Of a stretch of 52,003 nucleotides of DNA, positions 25,073 to 32,744 are shown one piece after another; the first letter of the stretch is position 1, and the number at the start of each line of letters is the position of its first letter. The notes beneath the pieces were generated by a model, which searched no databases, was not told the origin of the DNA, and was given only the letters and a program-made list of their open reading frames with translations. This DNA comes from an uncultured Oscillibacter sp. (lineage in GTDB: Bacteria > Bacillota > Clostridia > Oscillospirales > Oscillospiraceae). The stretch spans positions 1-52,003 of the forward strand of contig NZ_CAJTUX010000013.1 in assembly GCF_910579365.1 (NCBI RefSeq), written 5' to 3'. A program made the position numbers and the translations under genes.

Positions 25073-26032
25073 TCAAAGTCCGATGGTCTCCGCCATGACC
25101 TCCTGGTTCATACGCTCCAGCAGCTCAACGCACTCCGCCGCATACCGGCCCACCGCCGTCTCCTCCGACATCTGCACGCCGTAAACGCCGGATTTCATGA
25201 TCTCGTACAGCGCCTCGATCTCTCCGATGGTTGGAATCGGCTTGGTCTCCATGTTCTTCAGCACCTGCGTAGCCAGAAATACCTTGACGTCAAAGTACAG
25301 CGCCTTGTCGATGATATATCTCTGGAAGCGGGGAATCTTCTCGATTCCGATATCCGTAGACAGGTCTCCCCGGTCCACCAGAATGTAGTTTACCAGCGGT
25401 AAAATCTCGTTGATGTGTTCCACCGCGCCAATGGTCTCAATCTTGGAAATGACCTGGGTTCCCTCGCCGATCAGGGCCCTGGCCTCCTTCACGTTCTCCG
25501 CCGTCCGGACGAAGGAGAGTCCCACATACTCCAGCTTGTACTGGTTGGCAAGCCGGATCAGCTGCCGGTCCTTTTCAAACAGGAAGGGAATATCCTGGTG
25601 GATACCCCGCACGTGGACGCCCTTGTTGTTAATCAGCACCCCGTCCGATTTCGACAAGAACACCACCTTTTCGCTGTCCGCAGCGATCACCTCAAACTCG
25701 AACACGCTGTCGTTTGCCCAGGCGGTCATACCTGGCTTCAGGTGGCGGTAAAAATCCGGATAGTTGAACTGGGGCGACGCGATTTCAAAGGTCTTCCCCT
25801 TCTCCAGCCGGATACCCTCGGAAATATTGGCCGTGCGCACCTTGTTCCCTGGCAGGTCCAGTAAAATCTCCGCTCCCGGAATCTGGCCCCGGATGTTTCG
25901 AATGCTCTGTTCCACATCCGGAATGCCGCCATGGGCGCCGTTGATGCGGTAAATATTCCTGCCGCTGTGGACCTGGCTCAACGGCACCTCCTCCGCCAGC
26001 GCTGGTCCGGTGGTCAAAATGTACTTCTGCAT
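25073..26032 (-). CDS. Short pyruvate-kinase-like protein
   Basis: The 319-residue protein aligns with the catalytic A domain of pyruvate kinase: YRINGAHGG for RLNFSHG, ILLDLPGNKVRT for the ILLDTKGPEIRT strand, YVGLSFVRTAENV, VISKIETIGAV with the catalytic lysine, VDRGDLSTDIG for the metal/phosphate loop, FLATQVLKNM with the catalytic threonine, and QMSEETAVGRYA. The allosteric C domain is absent, and the SHG serine is replaced by alanine. It probably binds PEP or a related enol/keto acid but may not be a glycolytic kinase. It is the last gene of the PAPS group and abuts the convergent MobA gene with one base between stops. Confidence 0.75.
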   Translation of the reverse strand: MQKYILTTGPALAEEVPLSQVHSGRNIYRINGAHGGIPDVEQSIRNIRGQIPGAEILLDLPGNKVRTANISEGIRLEKGKTFEIASPQFNYPDFYRHLKPGMTAWANDSVFEFEVIAADSEKVVFLSKSDGVLINNKGVHVRGIHQDIPFLFEKDRQLIRLANQYKLEYVGLSFVRTAENVKEARALIGEGTQVISKIETIGAVEHINEILPLVNYILVDRGDLSTDIGIEKIPRFQRYIIDKALYFDVKVFLATQVLKNMETKPIPTIGEIEALYEIMKSGVYGVQMSEETAVGRYAAECVELLERMNQEVMAETIGL

Positions 26033-26045
26033 TGCTTACTCCTCC

Positions 26046-27314
26046 TCAATTCCCTTTTGTCAGTTCCACAAAGATACGCGCATCCCTCTTCTGCTGGTAA
26101 CGGAGCCAGTAGCCCGCGATCAGCGAGGAGAGCATGGTTGTGAGAATCAGCACGGTGAAAAATTCCACGCTGATAATCTGATAGGAATACGCCACCGTGG
26201 CCAGAACGATTCCCGGGCCGCCCCGGGCGTTCATCGTCACGGCGAAGTTTACGATTACCGGCTTTTTCAGGTCAGAAAACAGCAGCATCAGCACCGTTCC
26301 GACGCCCTCCAGGCTAAAGGCAATGAGGAAGAACAGCGCAAACCTGCCCAGGGAAAAATTGTGAATCAGATTCAGTTGGATTCCCACCAGGGCGAAGTAC
26401 ACGGGGACAAACAACGAAAACGAGAAATTGGCCACCGCTTCCATCCGTCCCTCCGCGTCGCGGTCGCTTTGGGAGACCGCCTTTACAATATAGCCGATCA
26501 GAAACGCGGAATACATCAGGTTGATGCCGAAATGGTAGAGAATCGCGGAGATCAGCAGCAGAGCGATGAAACTGACCGTGTAGAAATCCGTGGCCTTCAG
26601 CGTCTTGCTGTACCCGCGGCGAATATGGTCGCTGACCAGCTTGGCAATCACAAACATCCCCAGCGTAAAGGCAATCACAAGCAGCATGTCCGCCAAGTTG
26701 ATTGTGTCGGTGGAGGCCATCCGGGTCGCCACGTTCAGCAAAATCCAAAGGCACAGGTCCTGGAAGGTGGAAACCGTCAAAACTGTATTGGCAAAGCGGG
26801 TATTCATAATTCCCATGTCAAAAAAGATTTTGGAGATTACGGGAATGGATGTAATCGCCACGCCAATGATGAACACCAGCAAAAACGAAATGTCGTTTCC
26901 CTTCTCGCCAATGAAATGCTCCCGGAACAAGGGAACAAAGGGAAGCGCCCCCAGCATGGGCAGCACCGTCGCCCCCGTAAACACGTAGCCGATGATCTTC
27001 CCGTTTTTCCGATCCATCTCTATGCGGGTATTGAAGCCGGAGGAGAACATCAAAAACAGGAGTCCCAACTGGTAAAACAGGTTCAGCACCTTTCCCTCCT
27101 CGGGGTATGCCTGAAAAATCCCTGTCATCAAATCCGGGCAGAAATGATAGAGGAACGTTCCCCCAAAGAGCATTCCGCCCACAATCTCGCCCACAACCTT
27201 CGGCGCCCGGATCGCCTCCATCAGCTTTCCGCAGACGTAGGCTCCCGCCAGCAAAAAGGCCAGCGCCAAAAAGGTTGCAAAAATCTCGCTTTCCGAGAGC
27301 GTTTTCAGTGTCAT
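26046..27314 (-). CDS. CPA2-family cation:proton antiporter
   Basis: The 422-residue membrane protein has about 12 segments in the KefB/NapA-type pattern: LAGAYVCGKLMEAIRAPKVVGEIVGGMLFG, LLFLMFSSGFNTRIE, AFLIGYIVKAV and NARGGPGIVLATVAYS. Such proteins exchange Na+ or K+ for H+, though some members carry other solutes. ATG 27314 follows AAGGAGAAATCGGC. There is no C-terminal nucleotide-binding (TrkA-N) domain. Its place between a pyruvate-kinase-like gene and sulfate-activation genes is odd and suggests ion or anion movement linked to PAPS synthesis (inference). Confidence 0.88.
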   Translation of the reverse strand: MTLKTLSESEIFATFLALAFLLAGAYVCGKLMEAIRAPKVVGEIVGGMLFGGTFLYHFCPDLMTGIFQAYPEEGKVLNLFYQLGLLFLMFSSGFNTRIEMDRKNGKIIGYVFTGATVLPMLGALPFVPLFREHFIGEKGNDISFLLVFIIGVAITSIPVISKIFFDMGIMNTRFANTVLTVSTFQDLCLWILLNVATRMASTDTINLADMLLVIAFTLGMFVIAKLVSDHIRRGYSKTLKATDFYTVSFIALLLISAILYHFGINLMYSAFLIGYIVKAVSQSDRDAEGRMEAVANFSFSLFVPVYFALVGIQLNLIHNFSLGRFALFFLIAFSLEGVGTVLMLLFSDLKKPVIVNFAVTMNARGGPGIVLATVAYSYQIISVEFFTVLILTTMLSSLIAGYWLRYQQKRDARIFVELTKGN

Positions 27315-27373
27315 GCCGATTTCTCCTTGCGTTTGCTGACGTAAGTTTAGCAAATGAAATCCGCAGCCGCAAG

Positions 27374-27433
27374 AAATCCGGCCGCTCTTTGGTTACACTC
27401 CAAGAAAGCGAGAAACCAAAGGCGACCGGATTT
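27374..27433 (-). other. Imperfect long hairpin between the Mor-like and antiporter genes
   Basis: Arms AAATCCGG/CCGGATTT and CTTTGGTT/AACCAAAG pair across a loop of about 20 bases, with small bulges. On the minus strand it is followed by TTTCTTGC. It could be a weak terminator or an mRNA processing site in the 180-bp gap. Confidence 0.5.
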
Positions 27434-27496
27434 GACGCGCTCTCCCCCTGGGAAGGACCGGAACGGGAAACGCGGTCCGTCGCAGGGTAGAGCCTG

Positions 27497-27742
27497 TCAT
27501 TTTGCCTGTATGATCTTGTAAACTCGGGAAATGCTCAAGTCGTATTTCCGCGCCAGGTCCGCCACCTCATAGGCTCCGCTGAAAAAGTCGTCTTTGATTT
27601 GCAGATTGCGCTCTTCCAGATCGGTGAACCGGACATTGGCGGGGAAGTACACCGTGGTCCCGGCCAGGAGCTCCACCACAGCCTCATACGTCTCGCTGTC
27701 CAGCAGCTCCCGCAGTTTTCTCAACGCCGCTTTCGAGTTCAC
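27497..27742 (-). CDS. Mor-type helix-turn-helix protein
   Basis: The 81-residue protein has an N-terminal helical part (ALRKLRELLDSETYEAVVELL), a VYFPANVRFTDLEERN strand-helix, and a C-terminal HTH (YEVADLARKYDLSISRVYKIIQ). This is the arrangement of the Mor/C transcription activator family, also found in small bacterial regulators. The start is GTG 27742, four bases after the sat stop codon, with no clear ribosome binding site, so translation may be coupled to sat. It may regulate the sulfate-activation or glycan operon. Confidence 0.75.
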   Translation of the reverse strand: MNSKAALRKLRELLDSETYEAVVELLAGTTVYFPANVRFTDLEERNLQIKDDFFSGAYEVADLARKYDLSISRVYKIIQAK

Positions 27743-27746
27743 GGCG

Positions 27747-28796
27747 TCACGAAATAAACACTTGCCCGCAGTCCAGAATGGCCTGGAAAATCTCCCTGCG
27801 CAGCATCAGCTCATCGGGAATGAAGCCGTCTTGAATATACCGGCGGATGATGGTTCCGCTGATTTCCAAACGGTCCGTATCGTAATGGGCGCAGTGCTTG
27901 TCCGTAACAATCTGCCCGCATTTTTTGCAATAATAAGGCTCCCTCGTCAAAAGCAGGCGAATGCCCAAATCCGGTTCCAGCTCCCGAGCCAGCGCATGGG
28001 CGTCATAAGGACCGTAGTACCCGCCAACTCCGGCATGGTCCCGTCCAATGATGAAGTGGGTGCAGCCCAGATTGCGGCGGATGATCCCATGGAAAACCGC
28101 CTCCCGGGGCCCCGCATAGCGCATCTGCGTCTTGAGCCCCGCGATATGGACACGCCCCGCCGGATAAAATTCCTTCGCCATCTTCCGGTAGGCGGCCATC
28201 ACCGCCTCCTCGGTAAAGTCCCCTTTTTTCTTCCAGCCCACAAGGGGATTGATAAACAGCCCATCGCACACCTCTAGGCCGATGCGCTGGATATGCTCGT
28301 GGGCTTTGTGGATGGGATTGCGGGTCTGGAAGCCCACCACCGTGTTCCATCCTTTCTCCGTGAAAACCCGCCTGGTCTCCTCCGGACGCAGCGCGCCGTT
28401 TAAAAGCGCGGGATCCAGCAGTGTCACCCGGCCGCCCACACGGTAAGGGGAGCGCTCCCTCTCCTTATGTACGCCGGGATGCGCATCGTCCAGAGTCCGA
28501 AACACGGCTTTCAGGTCGGACTCCTGAAACAAAAACCGGCTCTCTATCTCTAATTCCGCCGCGATCTTTCCTTGAAAGGACAGGGACAGCACGCTGCCGG
28601 GCTCCGCGCTCTCGTATTGCTCCTTGGGCAGGTCCAGTGTCACCGGCAGAGGAAATACCTGTCCGTCTTTCAGGCGGCAGTGATCCACCACGCTGCGGAA
28701 ATCTTCCGCGCCCAGAAAGCCGGTCAGAGGCGCCAGCACACCGGAGGCGATATTGATGACGTCCTGAAGGGTCTCTTCGTTGATCTTCACAATCAT
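27747..28796 (-). CDS. sat: ATP sulfurylase (sulfate adenylyltransferase, Sat type)
   Basis: The 349-residue protein makes APS from ATP and sulfate. Motifs are QTRNPIHKAHE (the QxRNPxHxxH active site) and GRDHAGVGGYYGPYDA. A four-residue metal-site pattern near the end (CKKCGQIV...CAH) is typical of the homo-oligomeric Sat type. The ATG overlaps the stop of cysC (ATGA), so APS is made and phosphorylated by co-translated enzymes. No sulfite-forming reductase (AprAB, CysH) is in the window, so the product is probably PAPS for sulfation rather than for assimilation. Confidence 0.95.
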   Translation of the reverse strand: MIVKINEETLQDVINIASGVLAPLTGFLGAEDFRSVVDHCRLKDGQVFPLPVTLDLPKEQYESAEPGSVLSLSFQGKIAAELEIESRFLFQESDLKAVFRTLDDAHPGVHKERERSPYRVGGRVTLLDPALLNGALRPEETRRVFTEKGWNTVVGFQTRNPIHKAHEHIQRIGLEVCDGLFINPLVGWKKKGDFTEEAVMAAYRKMAKEFYPAGRVHIAGLKTQMRYAGPREAVFHGIIRRNLGCTHFIIGRDHAGVGGYYGPYDAHALARELEPDLGIRLLLTREPYYCKKCGQIVTDKHCAHYDTDRLEISGTIIRRYIQDGFIPDELMLRREIFQAILDCGQVFIS

Positions 28797-29320
28797 GATT
28801 CCACGCCTCCAAACTCCGCGCCGTATTTCCGCCGGATGTATGAAAGAACGGCCTGAAAGGTCTCTTCCTCTGTCATGCGGTCCACCTCCAGCACCAAATC
28901 CGGATGCCGGGGCTCGTCAAAGGTTGCGTCAATGCCGACCAGCTGCGTCTTCCCGGCATTCTCCCGGTAGACGCCTTTCACATCGTGCTCCATACTGGTT
29001 CGCAGGTCCTTTTTGAGGTAAATCTCATTGTAGCCGGCAATCTTCCGCCGGGCCAGGGCTCGAAGGGGCTCCAGGGGAGAGATGTTGCAGATGATTCCCG
29101 TGATGTCATTTCGGTCCAGGAGGTACGCGCCGAGGATGATGCGCTTCACATTCGCCTCCCGGTCCGCGTCGGAATAGCCCAAATCCCGGTCAAACAAATC
29201 CCGAACTTCGTCGCCGTCCAGCAGATAATTTTTGATGCCCGTTTCGTTAAAATACCTCTGAAGTTTCCGGCCGATTGTGGTCTTGCCGGCTCCGGAAATG
29301 CCCATAAGCCATAAAATCAT
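28793..29320 (-). CDS. cysC: Adenylylsulfate (APS) kinase
   Basis: The 175-residue protein has the P-loop GISGAGKT at residues 8-15, LDGDEVRDLF, and SDADREANVKRI, all typical of APS kinase. It phosphorylates APS to PAPS, the donor for sulfotransferases. It lies 29 bp after the alkaline-phosphatase-like gene and overlaps sat. The later segments (IYLKKDLRTSMEHDVKGVY) also fit the family, which makes a different nucleotide kinase unlikely. Confidence 0.93.
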   Translation of the reverse strand: MILWLMGISGAGKTTIGRKLQRYFNETGIKNYLLDGDEVRDLFDRDLGYSDADREANVKRIILGAYLLDRNDITGIICNISPLEPLRALARRKIAGYNEIYLKKDLRTSMEHDVKGVYRENAGKTQLVGIDATFDEPRHPDLVLEVDRMTEEETFQAVLSYIRRKYGAEFGGVES

Positions 29321-29349
29321 TCATTCCGCCTTCTTGTATTATCTTTTGT

Positions 29350-31173
29350 TCAAACCGTGTGTTCCGGTTTCCCGGCAAGCCAAAGGGGAGGACCCAGCTC
29401 CGGGTGATCCTGTAAGATGCTCTCGTATAATTTTCTGCTGTGTTTGAATTTGTCGTATTTTCGGATATCAATGAAATATGTTCCACTTTTGCTCCGCAGC
29501 TCTGCCCGCAGCGCGTCGTCCTCCAGCGGCGTCAGCGTTTCCGTGCCGTCCTCGTTGATGATGTAGTAATACTCCTCGCCTAGGGCGTTGAGGACGTATT
29601 TGCAGTTTCCGGTGCGAATACCGCGGAAGGCAATGCCGTTGTGGGGATGTCCTTTTTTTATAAAACTAATTGCGGAATTGACAATCCTCTCCGCATAATA
29701 GTCTTCGCCCTGAAAAACAACCTCTTTTGATAAAAGGCTGTCAAAATGCGTTTCCTGCGGGTTAAGTATCCATCGAATCAGCCGTTCAAAATGAATATAC
29801 TCGAAAAAGCAAGCGGCCTTTCTTTTCAAAATGCCATTCCCTGAAACAAAGCAATAGGTATGCAGCCGTTTTTCAGACCAGTTCGGTATATTGGGATAGC
29901 TCGGTCCGTGATCGCTGAAAAATATCTGCGTCTTGCTCTCCAGCAATTGACTCCAAAGCATTAAGCATTGTTCCAGATATGATAATGCCTTTTTTCTCTG
30001 TTCCTCTATCTGCGCACTCTGCAAATGAAGGTGTGGACTTGAAAAATGAAACTCTGTCATATTGGGCGAAAGCATGGGCTCATGCCCTTCCACAAAAAAG
30101 TGAAACACATAAAAGCATGGTTTTTTTGAGCGTAGCATCGACTGAAGTCCCTGCCACCATATCACGCTGCTGGACATTCCCTCTACTATTTGCGGCACCG
30201 TATATTCAGAGTCCATAGCCCACGTTGGGAAAGACGCCCACCGGACCTCATACCCATTATCCTCCAAATAAGAAATCATAGGGCTATTGGAATGGTTAAT
30301 CGCTTTTCTCTCATTTGAAAATCCCTCAATGGGAAGCACACCTTGGAAGATTGTCTGCATCGTAGGGCGTGTCCAAGGGCAATTCGCATATGTCTTTTCA
30401 AAAAAGCATCCATTCTCCGCTTTGTTTTTTAGAAGCGGCATATTATCTAAATCTGAATAATCCATAGAATCTATCCAAAAAGCGGCAATGTCCTTTTCCT
30501 CTCGTCCATTGATCTGCTTTTGAATACTCCTTAATATATGCTGTGTCCGTTCCCAAACCTCCGCAAGAATTGGGTATTTGCTTTGCTCTCCTCCGTTGTC
30601 CTTATAGATTTCAGAGACCAAAACAAAATCCTTGTACTCGATTGCGGCCTGCAAACAATCCCGCAATGTTTTTTCTTCCAGAATTCTTTGGCGCTCTTCC
30701 GCATATTTCAGGTAAAAATGATTTAGTACCATCGGACAGCCCATCTGATAAAATTTAATAGGACCCCGCAGGGTTATCCCGTGCTCATCCAACAAACTGT
30801 ACACATCAAGAATGATTCCCGGAAAGGAACTCAGCTCCCGCAAAACGGCATCCCTGTACGTATATGTTGCAAACAACACATAGTCACAATTCATCTCCGG
30901 CAGCTTCTCCGATAAGAACAACGGATATCCGCAAAAGCTCCCCTCTCTTCTCAGATCAAAGACTCCGATTACATTTGTCCGGCTAAAGTCAATCTTATTG
31001 AAAATATACTCCATACAAGGATCCGCGCATCGAATACCAACTCTGGAGCCAAACGGTATTTTATCCACTGCATCCTGAATTACCTGTATAATCTTCTCAC
31101 AAAACCCAGCACATAGTTCATGAGTTCCCAAGAGCTCATGCAGCTCTCCGTAAAGCATTAAAATTTCGTCCAT
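29350..31173 (-). CDS. Alkaline-phosphatase-superfamily (sulfatase-like) protein with Rossmann-like N-terminal domain
   Basis: The 607-residue soluble protein has two parts. Residues 40-130 form a Rossmann-like segment (VGIRCADPCMEYIF, NVIGVFDLRREGSFCGYPL, CDYVLFATYTYRDAV). Residues 228-500 are the hydrolase/transferase fold: D235 in FWIDSMD, the nucleophile region CPWTRPTMQTIFQG with T268, and FFSDHGPSYP for the second metal site. A Thr nucleophile suits phospho-, phosphoglycerol- or phosphoethanolamine-type transfer; the sulfatase CxPxR signature is not matched. There is no signal peptide or membrane anchor. ATG 31173 follows AGGG. It opens the PAPS gene group. Confidence 0.75.
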   Translation of the reverse strand: MDEILMLYGELHELLGTHELCAGFCEKIIQVIQDAVDKIPFGSRVGIRCADPCMEYIFNKIDFSRTNVIGVFDLRREGSFCGYPLFLSEKLPEMNCDYVLFATYTYRDAVLRELSSFPGIILDVYSLLDEHGITLRGPIKFYQMGCPMVLNHFYLKYAEERQRILEEKTLRDCLQAAIEYKDFVLVSEIYKDNGGEQSKYPILAEVWERTQHILRSIQKQINGREEKDIAAFWIDSMDYSDLDNMPLLKNKAENGCFFEKTYANCPWTRPTMQTIFQGVLPIEGFSNERKAINHSNSPMISYLEDNGYEVRWASFPTWAMDSEYTVPQIVEGMSSSVIWWQGLQSMLRSKKPCFYVFHFFVEGHEPMLSPNMTEFHFSSPHLHLQSAQIEEQRKKALSYLEQCLMLWSQLLESKTQIFFSDHGPSYPNIPNWSEKRLHTYCFVSGNGILKRKAACFFEYIHFERLIRWILNPQETHFDSLLSKEVVFQGEDYYAERIVNSAISFIKKGHPHNGIAFRGIRTGNCKYVLNALGEEYYYIINEDGTETLTPLEDDALRAELRSKSGTYFIDIRKYDKFKHSRKLYESILQDHPELGPPLWLAGKPEHTV

Positions 31174-31215
31174 CGCCACTATCCCTATTCTTTATCAAGA
31201 TATTTACAGTTGATC

Positions 31216-31261
31216 TTAAAAGGATCTTCGATCCTTTTAAACCAACGGCATGCCGTTGGTT
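31216..31261. repeat. Two adjacent perfect palindromes
   Basis: Palindrome 1 (31216-31240) has 11-bp arms TTAAAAGGATC/GATCCTTTTAA and a TTC loop. Palindrome 2 (31240-31261) is a 22-base perfect palindrome centred on GGCATGCC. They share a border. The layout resembles the pair at 45085-45134. Confidence 0.8.
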
Positions 31262-31275
31262 CCATCCGCCATTTA

Positions 31276-31395
31276 ACCGGATTGGATGTTTTATTTTTAT
31301 GAAACTTCGCATCTCAAAAGAATGAAAATAAAAACGGATAGCCGGGGTCTGTTCACCTAAGAAAAACGTGCGTTTGGGTGTTGTGAACAGGCCCC
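31276..31395. repeat. Two further inverted repeats before the rfbH stop
   Basis: An imperfect repeat pairs about 31276-31300 with 31322-31347 (GTTTTATTTTTAT against ATGAAAATAAAAAC). A second pairs GGGGTCTGTTCAC (31344-31356) with GTGAACAGGCCCC (31383-31395), one mismatch, around a small inner AAACG/CGTTT hairpin. On the minus strand the second could act as the terminator of the sugar operon. The gap 31174-31424 contains no gene that I can see. Confidence 0.6.
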
Positions 31396-31424
31396 GTACC
31401 AATAAACCCGCTCCAATAGGAATC

Positions 31425-32744
31425 CTATTTATGATGCATCTTTTCCAGGATTCGCTTAGACATTTCCTCCAGCATCTCCCGTTCCATCCCCGGGTAAACG
31501 CCCACCCAGAAGCTGTTGTTCATCACCTGGTCCGTAACCTCCAGCGTTCCGGCGATCCGGTAATCCACGCCCTCCCGCAGACTCTGGAAGCAGGGATGCC
31601 GGGTCAGGTTCCCGGCAAACAGAGGCCGCGTCTGGATATTATGCGCCTCCAAATGGGACGCCAACTCATCCCGGGAGACGGCGCTCCCCGGGCGGACCGT
31701 CATGAGAAACCCAAACCAGCTGGGGCTGCTCTCCGGGCCGGGCTCCGGGAACAGCAGCCGCCCCTCCAGCGGCTCCAGCGCACGGCGGAGGAACGCCCAA
31801 TTCTCCCGCCGCCGGGCAACGAATTCCGGCAGCTTCTCCAGCTGCGCCGCGCCGATGGCCGCCTGCATATCCGTGGCCTTCAGGTTATAGCCCAGGTGCG
31901 AATACACATATTTATGATCGTAGCCCACCGGCAGCGTCCCAAACTGGCCGGTAAAGCGGCGTCCGCAGGCGTTGTCCTGTCCCCCGCCGCAGACGCAGTC
32001 CCGGCCCCAGTCCCGCAGAGACCGGATAATCCGGTGCAGCAGGGGGTTGCCGGTATAAACCGCGCCGCCCTCGCCGGTGGTGATATGATGGGCGGGATAA
32101 AAGCTGGAGGTTCCGATGTCGCCGATGGTTCCCGTTTTGCGCCACACCCCGCCGAGCTGGTACTCCGCCCCCAGGGCATCGCAGTTGTCCTCGATCAGCC
32201 ACAGGCCGTAGCGGTCACAGAACGCCTTCACTGCGTTCAAATCAAAGGGGCAGCCCAGCGTATGCGCCAGGATAACGGCCCTTGTTCGCTCACTCTTCGC
32301 CTGTTCCAAAAGGGACACGTCCACATTGCAGTCCGGCATCTTCACGTCCACAAACACCGGTACCAGGCCGCACTGGACAATGGGGGCAACGGTGGTGGGA
32401 AACCCGGCGGCAACCGTAAGGACCTCGTCACCCCGTTTCAGCCGCCGCTCTCCCAGCAGCGGAGAGGTCAGCGCGGCCACCGCCAGCAGATTGGCCGCCG
32501 AGCCGGAACAGACCAGCGAGCAAAACGGAATACCCAGATAGTCCGCCAATCCCTGTTCAAACCGCTTCGTGTAGTCCCCGGCAGTGAGCCAGAAGTCCAA
32601 AGCGGCGTCCACCAGACTGCACAGTTCCGTTTTGTCGTATACCCGGCCGGCGTATGGAATCCGGCCGCCCGGCCGGTAGGGTTCCCTTTGGTGATGCTCC
32701 TGGTAGTACTGGCATACGGCCTGTAAAATGGTCTCTTTATCCAT
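31425..32744 (-). CDS. rfbH: CDP-4-dehydro-6-deoxyglucose 3-dehydrase (E1, RfbH/DdhC)
   Basis: The 439-residue protein of the DegT/DnrJ/EryC1 fold shows the diagnostic E1 change: the cofactor lysine is replaced by histidine (SFYPAHHITTGEGG, H220). It also has the [2Fe-2S] cysteine pattern DCVCGGGQDNACGRRF. It removes the C3 hydroxyl of CDP-4-keto-6-deoxyglucose using pyridoxamine phosphate and an electron donor. The usual partner reductase (DdhD/E3) is not in the window. ATG 32744 overlaps the end of rfbG by 8 bp. Confidence 0.93.
   Translation of the reverse strand: MDKETILQAVCQYYQEHHQREPYRPGGRIPYAGRVYDKTELCSLVDAALDFWLTAGDYTKRFEQGLADYLGIPFCSLVCSGSAANLLAVAALTSPLLGERRLKRGDEVLTVAAGFPTTVAPIVQCGLVPVFVDVKMPDCNVDVSLLEQAKSERTRAVILAHTLGCPFDLNAVKAFCDRYGLWLIEDNCDALGAEYQLGGVWRKTGTIGDIGTSSFYPAHHITTGEGGAVYTGNPLLHRIIRSLRDWGRDCVCGGGQDNACGRRFTGQFGTLPVGYDHKYVYSHLGYNLKATDMQAAIGAAQLEKLPEFVARRRENWAFLRRALEPLEGRLLFPEPGPESSPSWFGFLMTVRPGSAVSRDELASHLEAHNIQTRPLFAGNLTRHPCFQSLREGVDYRIAGTLEVTDQVMNNSFWVGVYPGMEREMLEEMSKRILEKMHHK

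Noticed and set aside
27747..29320. Assimilatory or dissimilatory sulfate reduction
   Set aside because: No AprAB, CysH, Dsr or sulfite reductase gene is present, and the genes sit inside a glycan locus.
28793..29320. Methyl phosphoramidate (MeOPN) pathway kinase, as for the CysC-like protein of Campylobacter
   Set aside because: A true ATP sulfurylase overlaps the gene and no glutamine kinase or phosphoglutamine cytidylyltransferase is present, so APS kinase is the simpler call.
29350..31173. Classical formylglycine sulfatase
   Set aside because: The CxPxR maturation motif is absent; the site reads CPWTRP and fits a threonine nucleophile.
31344..31395. Terminal inverted repeats of an insertion sequence
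   Set aside because: Only about 26 bases separate the arms, so no transposase or cargo could fit. A hairpin or terminator is more likely.
31425..32744. Ordinary sugar aminotransferase
   Set aside because: The PLP lysine is replaced by histidine and the iron-sulfur cysteine pattern of E1 dehydrases is present.
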